Origin: a virus
Direction: 5' to 3' (one strand)
IMG/VR virus record: IMGVR_UViG_3300035158_001105
Span: 1-51,919 of that record
DNA: 51,919 nt
Below, piece by piece: positions 39,455-48,094 of this stretch. Both the position numbers and the translations under genes were made by a program. Under the pieces are notes generated by a model, which saw nothing but the letters and a program-made list of their open reading frames with translations, did no database searches and was not told where the DNA came from. Every line of letters begins with the position of its first letter. Positions within the stretch are counted from its first letter, which is position 1.

Positions 39455-40194
39455 TGGCAGCAGGTAGTCGAGTTTTAAAACACCCCGACAGAGAAGAAAT
39501 CGATCAACGTTTACTAAACGGCGAACCTCCCATTGCAGTTAGTAAATGGTTGAAACGAGTTCATCCTAAGGAATCGCGTAAGCATTTAAGCTCGATTACT
39601 TTACAGCATTATCGTTCTAATTATTTGAATGTTAAAGGTGATGTTTTGAAAGATTTAAAAGCAGCTAATCGTGAAATTATTTCGAAAGGCAAGTTCGAGG
39701 AAGAAAAAGCGTTAGTTAATACTAATTTAGAGGTAATGGAAAAGAAAAAAGAAGTGATGGATGACATTATAGATACGAACAAAGAGATAATGAAAGTACA
39801 CGATTTGATTTGGGAACGAATAGAATTAATGAAGCAACAAGAAGTACATTACCAAAATGATAGAGTTATTGCAGATTATATTTCACAAGCCAGAGCATTG
39901 ATGACGGATTACCATAAATTAGTTAAAGGCATGGCAGATCAGCGCATTGAACATACAATAAAAATAGAGGAAGTTAGAGGACACGTTAATGTTTTGAAAG
40001 AAGCAATACAAGAAACGCTGTGCGAGATAAACAATCCAGCATTGACTTCATTGTTTTTAGATAAGATGAATAAAAAAATCAAGGAACTAGAAGAACCTAC
40101 AAAGATAGATGAAAAAGAATTTTTCAACAATTTTGAAGAAGTAAAAGGAAAAGTAGGGAAAGTTGAAACTAGTATGGTAGTCGAGAATGCGTAA
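39454..40194 (+). CDS. Helix-turn-helix and coiled-coil protein, possible terminase small subunit-like
   Basis: The 246-residue protein begins with a compact helical region (REEIDQRLLNGEPPIAVSKWLK...LSSITLQHYRSNY), a pattern seen in phage small-terminase or helix-turn-helix domains. A long coiled coil follows to the end (EVMEKKKEVMDDIIDTNKEI). The terminase large subunit lies about 8 kb away, so this is only a weak suggestion. TAATG overlap with the previous gene. Confidence 0.55.
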   Translation: MAAGSRVLKHPDREEIDQRLLNGEPPIAVSKWLKRVHPKESRKHLSSITLQHYRSNYLNVKGDVLKDLKAANREIISKGKFEEEKALVNTNLEVMEKKKEVMDDIIDTNKEIMKVHDLIWERIELMKQQEVHYQNDRVIADYISQARALMTDYHKLVKGMADQRIEHTIKIEEVRGHVNVLKEAIQETLCEINNPALTSLFLDKMNKKIKELEEPTKIDEKEFFNNFEEVKGKVGKVETSMVVENA

Positions 40195-40417
40195 GAGAGA
40201 CAGACAAGAACGCGAAAAAAGGCGTCGTAGAATTCGTAGATTAAAGTTAACGGAAGACGAAAGTTATAATTTTAAGGGAGAAGATACCAGCGCAGATGAT
40301 GTTAATTTATTTGAAGACAAAGATCGTGTTAAAGAAAAAACATGGGAAGAGATGAAAAATTTAAGGCAAGAAGAAATGCAATACAAAATTAGACAACCTG
40401 ATTGGGTAACAGCATGA
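40187..40417 (+). CDS. Small basic protein, unknown function
   Basis: A 76-residue protein overlapping the previous gene by eight bases. The first 20 residues are strongly basic (RKRDRQEREKRRRRIRRLK), then an acidic segment and a charged helix. Its stop overlaps the next start as ATGA. Nucleic-acid binding is possible but unproven. Confidence 0.65.
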   Translation: MRKRDRQEREKRRRRIRRLKLTEDESYNFKGEDTSADDVNLFEDKDRVKEKTWEEMKNLRQEEMQYKIRQPDWVTA

Positions 40418-41322
40418 AAAAAGAAGCGTACCCGCATGGATTACAATCCGTAATGGATTTAGAGGAACCAGAATACAATAAAGAGAGATGGCTTGATACA
40501 TTAAAAAAAATATACGCAAGTACAGAATATGATACAGAGGATCTTGTAGATAAGTATACTAAAGATTGGGAAGATAAAGAAAAAGAAGCTTTTAGAAGAT
40601 GGATGGAATATTATGAAGATGGTGAGCACAAAAAATATAATGTTAGGCCATCGGAGGTGTTTGCAATGGAAAAGGAAGCACAATTTTTAGATAAAAACGA
40701 AGTGCAGACGAAGGTATATCATTTAGATACATTTCAAGAAAAAGCTTCTAAGCGTCTTGAGGCGTTATCTAAAATGATCAGAGAGTATCGCAAAACGCTT
40801 GGTTCAGAAAAAATAGAATTTTTATTAGCGGAGATAAATAAACTTAGGACAGTAATTTTACAACTTACTCCACAATTAGCTACTGCAACAATAAAAGATG
40901 TTTTGATTAGGACTGGTAATCTTTTGCAAAAAAATGATATCAAAGAAGGGGCAAGTATTGTAAAAGATATAATAAAAGATGCTGAAATATGTTCTAAAAC
41001 TATCATTAAAGAAGGCGTAGCGGCAGATACCGCAAGAGGTAAATTGGAAAATGTTTTTGTTATGTTAGGACAGAAAAGAATAATTAGAGAATTGCAAAAG
41101 GCAATTTTACTTTTAGACCAATCAGGTGTTGCAGGTTCTTATCCTGAATTAGATAGCGCGCAATCAAAATTAGTACAAGCATATTCTTCTGCTGCGACAT
41201 CTGTCAATGATGTGTTACAAAAAATGAGATCATTAGAAGAATATCGGACACAAAGAGCAGTGCCAAAAGGGAAAGCGGAGTTTGATCCTGGAAAATTAAA
41301 GTTTGTAGAAAAAGGGCAATAA
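40414..41322 (+). CDS. Helical hypothetical protein, probably structural
   Basis: ATG 40414 overlaps the previous stop (ATGA) and is preferred over TTG 40402, giving 302 residues. Mostly helical, with KEAQFLDKNEVQTKVYHLD and a long amphipathic region EKASKRLEALSKMIREYRKT. No catalytic motif. It is in the run of probable virion genes and directly precedes the 460-residue protein. Confidence 0.72.
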   Translation: MKKEAYPHGLQSVMDLEEPEYNKERWLDTLKKIYASTEYDTEDLVDKYTKDWEDKEKEAFRRWMEYYEDGEHKKYNVRPSEVFAMEKEAQFLDKNEVQTKVYHLDTFQEKASKRLEALSKMIREYRKTLGSEKIEFLLAEINKLRTVILQLTPQLATATIKDVLIRTGNLLQKNDIKEGASIVKDIIKDAEICSKTIIKEGVAADTARGKLENVFVMLGQKRIIRELQKAILLLDQSGVAGSYPELDSAQSKLVQAYSSAATSVNDVLQKMRSLEEYRTQRAVPKGKAEFDPGKLKFVEKGQ

Positions 41323-41323
41323 A

Positions 41324-42706
41324 ATGATAACTGCGGCAGGAAAAGAATTAACAGCGGAACAAATGCAGCATATTTTTGCGTCGCGTTTTCCAGGAGGTAT
41401 TTTAAATCATGGTTATCATGAGTCTTCGCCTTATCGTAAAGCAGAAACAGAAGCACAAAAGTTTTATGGCGGTAACAATATTTTAACTTATGGTCCGGAT
41501 TCCGCAGGTCTTTATGGCAAAACAAAACGTATCACTTTAGCACCAATGAAAGGTGTAGGGATGTTTACATTTCGAGGTGTTTTACCAAGTGGTGAAGGAT
41601 CTTTATATCTTCGAATGTATAGCCCTATTTTTGGGATGAGAAAGGATTTATTAGGAGAAATTAAATTAACAAGCGCGGGTGAAGCAGGTTGGTTAGGAGA
41701 TGTTCAAGTTAAGAAAGATAGGACTTTTGCAGTTGAATTAAAATTTCGTTCAATAGAAGAACTAATTGAGAGATTGCAAAATGTTGCGAAAACCATTAGA
41801 GAAAAAGAATTAAATACAAAAGCTGCGTGGCCAATACAACTTGAAATTTCTGAAGAAAAAATAAGTGAAAATCCTATAGATTTTATGTCACCGGCAGAGA
41901 AAGAAAAATGGGAAGAGTTGACAGCATTTTCATCTGAGGAAGAGTATCAAAAAATGAGTGGTACTTTAAAGGAAGAATTTAAAGAGCGCATGGCCGCACA
42001 ATTAATGATAACCAGAAAGATTGGAGAAAAGATAAGGAAGTTGAAAGAAGGCGCATATAAGCATGGTGTGGTTGCTAATTTGGAATATCCCAACACTTGG
42101 ATTGAACATCTCAATATGCAACTCAATGAAATAGATAGAGTGGTTAACGATTTAAAAACTTATATAGCAGGTAAACCTGTTCGTATATCAGTAAAGCAAA
42201 CAGTATCATTAGTTGAAAAACCCGCAGTGCCAGTTAGTGAAGAAGAAGTAAGAAAAGTAGAAGAATTAGGCTTAGATGTAGGTCGTATAAATTTAGACAT
42301 AGAAGATGAAAGTATAGTGGATTTACGAGGTCAAGATTCTCGAAGAAGCGTTTATGCACAAATTATTACTTCAGAAGATGTCTGGGATGAAGATTTAGCT
42401 AGCGACATAGCTGCGTTCCATAACAATTTTGAAAGATTAAAAGTGTTATATACTACTTTGAAACCAAAAGTTGAAGAGATGAAAAAAATCGTTGTTGAAG
42501 AAGAACCAGAAATAGAACCCGAAATAGAGCTCGAAGAAGTAGAAGAAATACCTGGTTATGTTCCTTTGCCTATTGCAGCTAAGGTAGATATAACAAATAG
42601 ATTAACAAAGGTAGCAGATACTTTAGAAGCAAGAGGAATGCGCAATATTATTAAGAATATAGATAATATCTTAGAATTCTTTGCAGAGGTACACAAAGTT
42701 GATTAG
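41324..42706 (+). CDS. Hypothetical structural-type protein with C-terminal helical module
   Basis: A 460-residue protein. The N-terminal part is mixed alpha/beta (FTFRGVLPSGEGSLYLRMY), the middle helical, followed by an acidic linker (EEEPEIEPEIELEEVEE). The last 35 residues, LTKVADTLEARGMRNIIKNI..., match the helical module shared by the proteins at 46848, 47473 and 49867. The acidic linker separates that module, as if it were a detachable or packaging tail. Function unknown. Confidence 0.75.
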   Translation: MITAAGKELTAEQMQHIFASRFPGGILNHGYHESSPYRKAETEAQKFYGGNNILTYGPDSAGLYGKTKRITLAPMKGVGMFTFRGVLPSGEGSLYLRMYSPIFGMRKDLLGEIKLTSAGEAGWLGDVQVKKDRTFAVELKFRSIEELIERLQNVAKTIREKELNTKAAWPIQLEISEEKISENPIDFMSPAEKEKWEELTAFSSEEEYQKMSGTLKEEFKERMAAQLMITRKIGEKIRKLKEGAYKHGVVANLEYPNTWIEHLNMQLNEIDRVVNDLKTYIAGKPVRISVKQTVSLVEKPAVPVSEEEVRKVEELGLDVGRINLDIEDESIVDLRGQDSRRSVYAQIITSEDVWDEDLASDIAAFHNNFERLKVLYTTLKPKVEEMKKIVVEEEPEIEPEIELEEVEEIPGYVPLPIAAKVDITNRLTKVADTLEARGMRNIIKNIDNILEFFAEVHKVD

Positions 42707-44276
42707 AAAAAATGAAGCAGATAAATGCCCTTTTGGTTTAAGTATACCTAAAGCATGCCAAGAAGTTGGTATTGCCATTGACGGCATGGTGCCAGTTGAT
42801 AGAAAGTTTTTGCCAGAGGGTTTAAAGGAAAAAGATGGCAAGTACATCAGAGAAGGTAATTTAAAGATATATGAAAGACATAAAAATGGTGGGAGATGTC
42901 CTTATGCAAAAGAAATAATGGTGGATGAAAAAGTTGTTAATTGTAATTTTGATGATACAGCGGAAGGTATGCCCGATATAAAATGGTTTAAAGGGTCAAC
43001 CGATGCTTTTAAATATTGGCAAGGTAATGTATGGGGTGATTATTTTACACCCTTAGGCAGAGGTTGGTCCGGTGCAGATTATTATGTTCCAGGTACTAGC
43101 CCTATGGGTTATTTAAGTTTGAATGCGAAAGAAAATATCAAAAACACAAAACAGAACGAAGGAGGAATTGACATGAATAAGAAAGCTCAATTCAACGAGT
43201 CAAATTTGGTTATTGTTGAAGAAGAACCAACAGGAGCACAAGTAACAGTAATGGATCCGCCAGGTGAAGGTGATGTTGGTGTTGCGACCTTTGAAGTTTC
43301 TGAAGAGGAAGCCATACCTCAGGAAAACCCTGAAACGGTAGTTGTTGAAGAAGACGCCCAATATGGACCAAAAGAGATGGTGTTTAATCATGAAGAAGAA
43401 TTAGCTGCCGCCGAAGAAGATCTTAAAAGGCGTCAGGATGAAAAAGCAGAAGATGTAAAATGGGATGGCAATCTTAAAACTTTTATGGATTATATGAGAG
43501 ATGCTTTACAAAATGAAGTGCCAACATGGGTTAGAGATATTATGACAGAAGGTGATATTGGTGGGTACGATCTTAGACAACGTAAAAGATTACTAAGCGC
43601 GGCAAAAGATTGGTGGGATGAAAGAGCAAAAGAGATGCAAAAAGCGATGAAGCAGTATAATAACAAAAGAAGAGATCGCAGAGAAAACATTTTAGGCGAA
43701 GCCGATGTTGAACAAATTGCTAGTTGGCAAGAAATAGCAGAGAAGACGCTGAATGTTTTTGACAGACTTTTGCATCCAGAACAATATGAAGGTGGTAAGA
43801 AAAAGGCTGCTGATGAAGGCAAATTAGAAAAAACCGCTATTGCAGAAATAGAGAAAGAAGAAGAAAAAATTTCAAAAGCAATTCAAGAAGCAGAAGATCT
43901 TAGTCTTACTGATATAGTTGCTTTTGATGAAAAACGAAAAACAGCTAAGGCATATGCATTGCATTTGAGAAAGAAGTTTGCAGAAATTGATAGAGAAAGA
44001 CGCAAGGCCAAAAGGGAAGCATTGGTTAAAGAAGCTTATACACCAGACATAACAGTTGTGCCTGACAAGTTTTTATGGGATCTGACGCGCGACTTGATTA
44101 ACCATGTTGTTGCAAATAACGGTAATATTGAAGAAACTTTTGAAGTTGCTTCAAGGGAATTTAATTTAGATAAACGCGAAGCTTACCAGATAAGAAACTT
44201 GTTAAAAGATGCTGGTTATCCAGTAAGATGGAGTTCTCGTTTATTCTGTAGACTTCCAGAAAATTATCAAGCATAA
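42699..44276 (+). CDS. Hypothetical protein with probable nested internal start
   Basis: The frame has no ATG near its start; TTG 42699, eight bases before the previous stop, is the best choice (525 residues), with TTG 42681 as alternative. Residues 1-158 hold cysteine motifs (KCPFGLSIPKAC, RCPYAKEI) and an aromatic YWQGNVWGDYF region. At 43173 a strong SD and ATG lie in frame. The C-terminal part is acidic and coiled (LAAAEEDLKRRQDEKAED) and then helical. Without homologues it is unclear whether both forms are made. Function unknown; possibly scaffold-like. Confidence 0.7.
   Translation: MIRKNEADKCPFGLSIPKACQEVGIAIDGMVPVDRKFLPEGLKEKDGKYIREGNLKIYERHKNGGRCPYAKEIMVDEKVVNCNFDDTAEGMPDIKWFKGSTDAFKYWQGNVWGDYFTPLGRGWSGADYYVPGTSPMGYLSLNAKENIKNTKQNEGGIDMNKKAQFNESNLVIVEEEPTGAQVTVMDPPGEGDVGVATFEVSEEEAIPQENPETVVVEEDAQYGPKEMVFNHEEELAAAEEDLKRRQDEKAEDVKWDGNLKTFMDYMRDALQNEVPTWVRDIMTEGDIGGYDLRQRKRLLSAAKDWWDERAKEMQKAMKQYNNKRRDRRENILGEADVEQIASWQEIAEKTLNVFDRLLHPEQYEGGKKKAADEGKLEKTAIAEIEKEEEKISKAIQEAEDLSLTDIVAFDEKRKTAKAYALHLRKKFAEIDRERRKAKREALVKEAYTPDITVVPDKFLWDLTRDLINHVVANNGNIEETFEVASREFNLDKREAYQIRNLLKDAGYPVRWSSRLFCRLPENYQA
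43159..43175 (+). promoter_or_regulatory. Strong internal SD and ATG (nested in-frame start at 43173)
   Basis: AAGGAGG at 43159-43165 is seven bases before ATG 43173, in the same frame as the larger gene. A protein from here would be 367 residues, beginning MNKKAQFNESN. The spacing and strength equal or exceed those of most true gene starts in this window. Confidence 0.6.
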
Positions 44277-44282
44277 GCGCAA

Positions 44283-44558
44283 ATGAGAATTATTTACGCA
44301 TGGAACCCAGACTATACTTGGGTCATAGATAAGGATCTTTGGAAACATTGTCAAAAACGTATTGGCGAGAAGCCGGAGCCGAATACGGAAGCATCTGATG
44401 AATATTGGCGCAAGGTAGCTTGGTTGTACAAATTAAGAGGTGGTAAAATAAAAGAACCTCGATTTGACAGAAGAAGATACAGAAGAGAGCAATGGCGTAA
44501 AGAAAGAGAAAGAAGACAAGAACGCAGCAGCGCTTTGCAAAATATTATGACTAAGTAA
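44283..44558 (+). CDS. Small basic hypothetical protein
   Basis: A 91-residue protein, aromatic at the N-terminus (IIYAWNPDYTWVIDKDLW) with an Arg-rich C-terminal half (RRRYRREQWRKERERRQE). It has no convincing SD. It lies between two larger probable structural genes. Function unknown; the basic tail suits nucleic-acid or protein contact. Confidence 0.6.
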   Translation: MRIIYAWNPDYTWVIDKDLWKHCQKRIGEKPEPNTEASDEYWRKVAWLYKLRGGKIKEPRFDRRRYRREQWRKERERRQERSSALQNIMTK

Positions 44559-44575
44559 CTTACAAGGAGTGATAA

Positions 44576-46819
44576 ATGATTGGGCGTATATCTTCAACAA
44601 TACCGATATGGTTACAACGATCATTAGATGATCCGTTGTTTAAGCAAGCATTTAAAAAGGTAGAGGCTAACTTTTTAGACAACGTTAGAAAAATTATGGA
44701 TGGAGATAGTACGCTAACTGTCGTTGATGCAATTGCGGAATTGAAACAAAGAGTTGGTTTGGACGACGAAATTGTTGATATGTTGATTAAAACAGCACAA
44801 GCAGCAGATGAGGGTGAAAAGAAAGAAGAGACGGAAGATATTACGCTTCAAGAAGTACCAGTTACAGAGATTCAAAAAACACCTCCAGGATCTCGTAGAG
44901 AATTTGCTTTACCGAGATATAATGAAAATGATATTGCAGTAGCTATTACGCAAATTTTTAAAGATTTATGGTATAAAGCTCCTGGCTTAAGAAAAATTGA
45001 AATTGAACAAAAGCCAGAATTGAAAGACAAGATTGAATTAAAAGATAACGAAACTTATTGTTTTGTTTACGATAGTGTTGTAAGTAGGGATAAAAGAGAT
45101 CCCAATCGACGTGCTTGTTCTGAATGCTTTAAACAAAATTGTGATATTTCTCCATCACACATGTTTCAAGAAGCAGTTCAAACGATTGCTACAAAGTTTA
45201 AAAACACCACAAAAATTAGTGAATTAACAGGCAGGCCTCTCAGAAGATCTGTTATTCCACAACAATGGATTTTAAAAGCAAGAGATATTATAAGTGGCAA
45301 TATTAAGCGAGATTTTAAAGCTCTCGACGAAAGCGACAAGAGACTTAAAACTAAGATACTTAAAGCACGTAGAGGGATGACCGATGTAACATCACTAGGA
45401 ATGAGTTCTTGTAGCGTGGCTGGAGGGGAAGTAACAAACTGGAGATTAGGCCACAATAAACCTTTAAGGGAAGAAGAATTAATAAAAGGAATTATACAAA
45501 GAGCGAAAGATAATTATATCGATCTTGATCCATCGGATGCACGAACAATATTGGCTACCATCAAAGAACAAGTTGACATTGATCCAGAAACTGATTCCTA
45601 TATTGTTCCCGTTGAAATGATGGAAAAGATAAGAGACGCATTTAATTTTATTACACAACGACCACAAGACATTATTTCAACACATATTCAGCGTGGTATA
45701 GGTAAAGGTACATGGGAAGATATTTTAGGTCCAGCTTTCAGTACATTAAGTAAAGTACAAAGAAGGATTAATCACGATGAACAAAGAGCAAGATATTTAC
45801 GGGATATAGCAGAAGGTAAGATTCTTGGTAGAGATTTAGACCCTGCTTTAGCTTATATGGGACCAAAAGAAGTTAGGGAAAGTCCCATTTGGAGAGAAAA
45901 GCGAAAAATTGATTTGGCCAAAATACCAAATGTTGAAAATAAAAAAGAGATGTATGATTTATTCCTTAATTTGGCAACGGATCCTAGCCCCACAGTAAGA
46001 GAAACACTCGCAGGGAACCCTACTATTTCTGAAGACGTTATGGAAATATTAAGTAAGGATACAGAACCTAAAGTGCTCGAAGCATTGGAAAAAAATAGAG
46101 CATACCAAACATATAAAAAGTACGAAGAAGTTAGACCTGAGCAAATAACAAAACAAATTTTACTTGCTGATTTTGCAACACTTAAAGCTAATGTAGTTGA
46201 TTTTCCAGAGGATATAACTGATCCTACCCAACCATTACCATATGAAGTAGGTGATGTGCTTACCTTCAGAGATGGCAGCAAATATGAAATACTCGGTATA
46301 GACAGGCCGCTTAGAAGAGTTACACCAGAAGGAAAAGTAAAAATTATAGGGCCTAGACAAAATAGATTGAGATTAAGAAGAGTTTCACAAAATTTAAAAC
46401 AGATTAAAAGAGCGCGTAGGTTAAGAACATTAGCGCGTCAAGTAGGCACTATCGGTGAAGAATTTGAAAGGAAAGATTTCGATAGAAATATAGCAGATCC
46501 TTTTAGAAGAAAAGAAATGTTAAGAAAACAAAGAGAGAAACGTTTAGGTAGAACCAAAAGAAAGTCTCAATTGGAATTTAATTTGGTGAGACAAGCTTTT
46601 GTAATACCTTTTGAACAGTGGCTTGAAAGCACACAAGAGCAATACAATAAGATAACTGCTGGACAACCATCAGTAAATGTTGACGAAGCGTTCAATAAAG
46701 CATGGATCGCCACAGTGGAGGATGTAAGCGATACTTTTGGTTATAATTTGGAAAATGAGGTTAGTAATCCAGAAGAACTAAAAAATACAGTTAGAAAATT
46801 TATAAGCGTTAAACCATAA
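44576..46819 (+). CDS. Large hypothetical protein with a leucine-rich-variant-like segment
   Basis: The 747-residue protein starts after an SD (aaggagtg). It contains a Cys-rich patch (RACSECFKQNC). A stretch near bases 45960-46090 (LATDPSPTVRETLAGNP and LSKDTEPKVLEALEKN) resembles the ~24-residue LRV repeat. The last part is basic (RRVSQNLKQIKRARRLR). Residues 1-60 are helical and hydrophobic. No enzymatic motif is clear. Context suggests a virion or assembly protein. Confidence 0.72.
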   Translation: MIGRISSTIPIWLQRSLDDPLFKQAFKKVEANFLDNVRKIMDGDSTLTVVDAIAELKQRVGLDDEIVDMLIKTAQAADEGEKKEETEDITLQEVPVTEIQKTPPGSRREFALPRYNENDIAVAITQIFKDLWYKAPGLRKIEIEQKPELKDKIELKDNETYCFVYDSVVSRDKRDPNRRACSECFKQNCDISPSHMFQEAVQTIATKFKNTTKISELTGRPLRRSVIPQQWILKARDIISGNIKRDFKALDESDKRLKTKILKARRGMTDVTSLGMSSCSVAGGEVTNWRLGHNKPLREEELIKGIIQRAKDNYIDLDPSDARTILATIKEQVDIDPETDSYIVPVEMMEKIRDAFNFITQRPQDIISTHIQRGIGKGTWEDILGPAFSTLSKVQRRINHDEQRARYLRDIAEGKILGRDLDPALAYMGPKEVRESPIWREKRKIDLAKIPNVENKKEMYDLFLNLATDPSPTVRETLAGNPTISEDVMEILSKDTEPKVLEALEKNRAYQTYKKYEEVRPEQITKQILLADFATLKANVVDFPEDITDPTQPLPYEVGDVLTFRDGSKYEILGIDRPLRRVTPEGKVKIIGPRQNRLRLRRVSQNLKQIKRARRLRTLARQVGTIGEEFERKDFDRNIADPFRRKEMLRKQREKRLGRTKRKSQLEFNLVRQAFVIPFEQWLESTQEQYNKITAGQPSVNVDEAFNKAWIATVEDVSDTFGYNLENEVSNPEELKNTVRKFISVKP

Positions 46820-46847
46820 ATTACAAATAATTTAAAAGGAGGAGGTT

Positions 46848-47462
46848 ATGGATTTTATTGCCGAACTCATCAAGGTTGCAAATGCTGTTGATGTTGCCGG
46901 GCTTTGTGATGAGGCTAGCCAATTGGATGCGATTATTCGCAAAGCCAAGACAGAAAACGCTGGTGAGGAAAAAACACCAGTAATTAGTGGAGATGAATTG
47001 GCCGATATTTCGTTTGAATTAGAGGAAGCAGGGTTACAAAATCAATCCGATATAATAGATGCTTTCCTTAAAGAAGGTGAGGTAGAAACAGATTCATTGG
47101 TAGAAATTTCAAATGAAATTGACGAAACTGGAGCTACCGCAATTGCTGATAAGCTTGATGATATAATTAAAAAGAATACAGGACAAGAAAGCGTTGCAAT
47201 CAGTGAAGTTGTGGTGGAAACAGATGAAAATTTAGAAAAAGAGGGACAGATTAAAATACAACCAGGGAAGTTAAAGGGTTGGAAAAAAAGCCTACCAGCA
47301 GGTAGAAGGCGTAGTATTTTAAACGGCTTGGTGAGATCTGATGGCTACGCTACAGTTATTAGAAGATTGAATGCATTAAGAAACATTTCTAAAGACCCCG
47401 GTACTGATCGGGCAGTTAATGCCGATATTAAATATTTACAAAAGAAGCACAGAGGAAGATAA
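46848..47462 (+). CDS. Protein with three copies of the shared helical module
   Basis: The 204-residue protein starts after a strong SD (aaaggagg). It carries three copies of the L..IA..LD..G....AD.LD.I pattern: residues 5-33 (ELIKVANAVDVAGLCDEA), about 49-76 (LADISFELEEAGLQNQSD) and about 83-110 (LVEISNEIDETGATAIAD). A basic C-terminal part follows, ending KYLQKKHRGR. No catalytic motif. A virion-associated role is inferred from context. Confidence 0.78.
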   Translation: MDFIAELIKVANAVDVAGLCDEASQLDAIIRKAKTENAGEEKTPVISGDELADISFELEEAGLQNQSDIIDAFLKEGEVETDSLVEISNEIDETGATAIADKLDDIIKKNTGQESVAISEVVVETDENLEKEGQIKIQPGKLKGWKKSLPAGRRRSILNGLVRSDGYATVIRRLNALRNISKDPGTDRAVNADIKYLQKKHRGR

Positions 47463-47472
47463 GGAGGGATAA

Positions 47473-48093
47473 GTGGATAAGAAACTTCTTAAAAAAATTG
47501 CAGAAGTAGCCAATTCAGTAGATGAAAAAGGCTTGGCAAAGGAAGCCGATGAGTTGGATACTGTTATGCAGGAGTTGGGCAAGGAAGTAGAGCCTGAGAA
47601 ACCAGAAGTGAAGCCCGAAGAAGAGACAAAGTCAATAGAGCAGACCGCTGCGGCTGAAGAAAAACCAGAAGCAAAAGAAGAAGGAGAGTCTAATCTTTCC
47701 AATAAGCAAAAAAATGCTTTAAGGGGTTTTGCAAAAGCAGCAGAAAGAGTATTAGATACGCTTACATTAAGTACTAGAACTTTTCCAGATGATGATGATT
47801 ATGCGGCTGCATCTAACTTGATAACAGCTATACGTAGTCTCAGGAAATTTCTTAACAAGTTCAAAGACGAGATTCCTGGTATAGCAACTGCCAAGTTGGA
47901 TATACAGGAATTAGTCAAAATAGCTAATGATTTGGATGAAAAGGGTTTAACGAAAGAAGCTGATGAGCTTGATTTAGTACTTAACCAATACATGAATACT
48001 GATTCTAAAGAAGTTGATAAACAGAAAAGACAGCTTGCTAGGGAAAAACTGTTAGAAAGAAAAGAAGACGTAAAAGATAGCGTTTCGGCATAA
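47473..48093 (+). CDS. Protein with two copies of the shared helical module
   Basis: A 206-residue protein starting with GTG after aaggaggga. Two clear modules are present: residues 4-35 (LLKKIAEVANSVDEKGLAKE...ADELD) and about 142-172 (IQELVKIANDLDEKGLTKE...ADELD). An acidic, Glu-rich low-complexity stretch and a further helical region lie between. The modules are the best-conserved pair in the window. It stops two bases before the terminase start. Confidence 0.78.
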   Translation: MDKKLLKKIAEVANSVDEKGLAKEADELDTVMQELGKEVEPEKPEVKPEEETKSIEQTAAAEEKPEAKEEGESNLSNKQKNALRGFAKAAERVLDTLTLSTRTFPDDDDYAAASNLITAIRSLRKFLNKFKDEIPGIATAKLDIQELVKIANDLDEKGLTKEADELDLVLNQYMNTDSKEVDKQKRQLAREKLLERKEDVKDSVSA

Positions 48094-48094
48094 T

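Noticed and set aside
38990-44850. Recurring K(K/E/T)A(Q/Y/I) tripeptides (VKKAQ, KKEAY, KEAQF, NKKAQF, VKEAY, IKTAQ) as possible maturation-protease cleavage sites.
   Set aside because: With so much Lys, Glu and Ala, a similar number of such tripeptides is expected by chance, and no head protease gene is recognised in the window.
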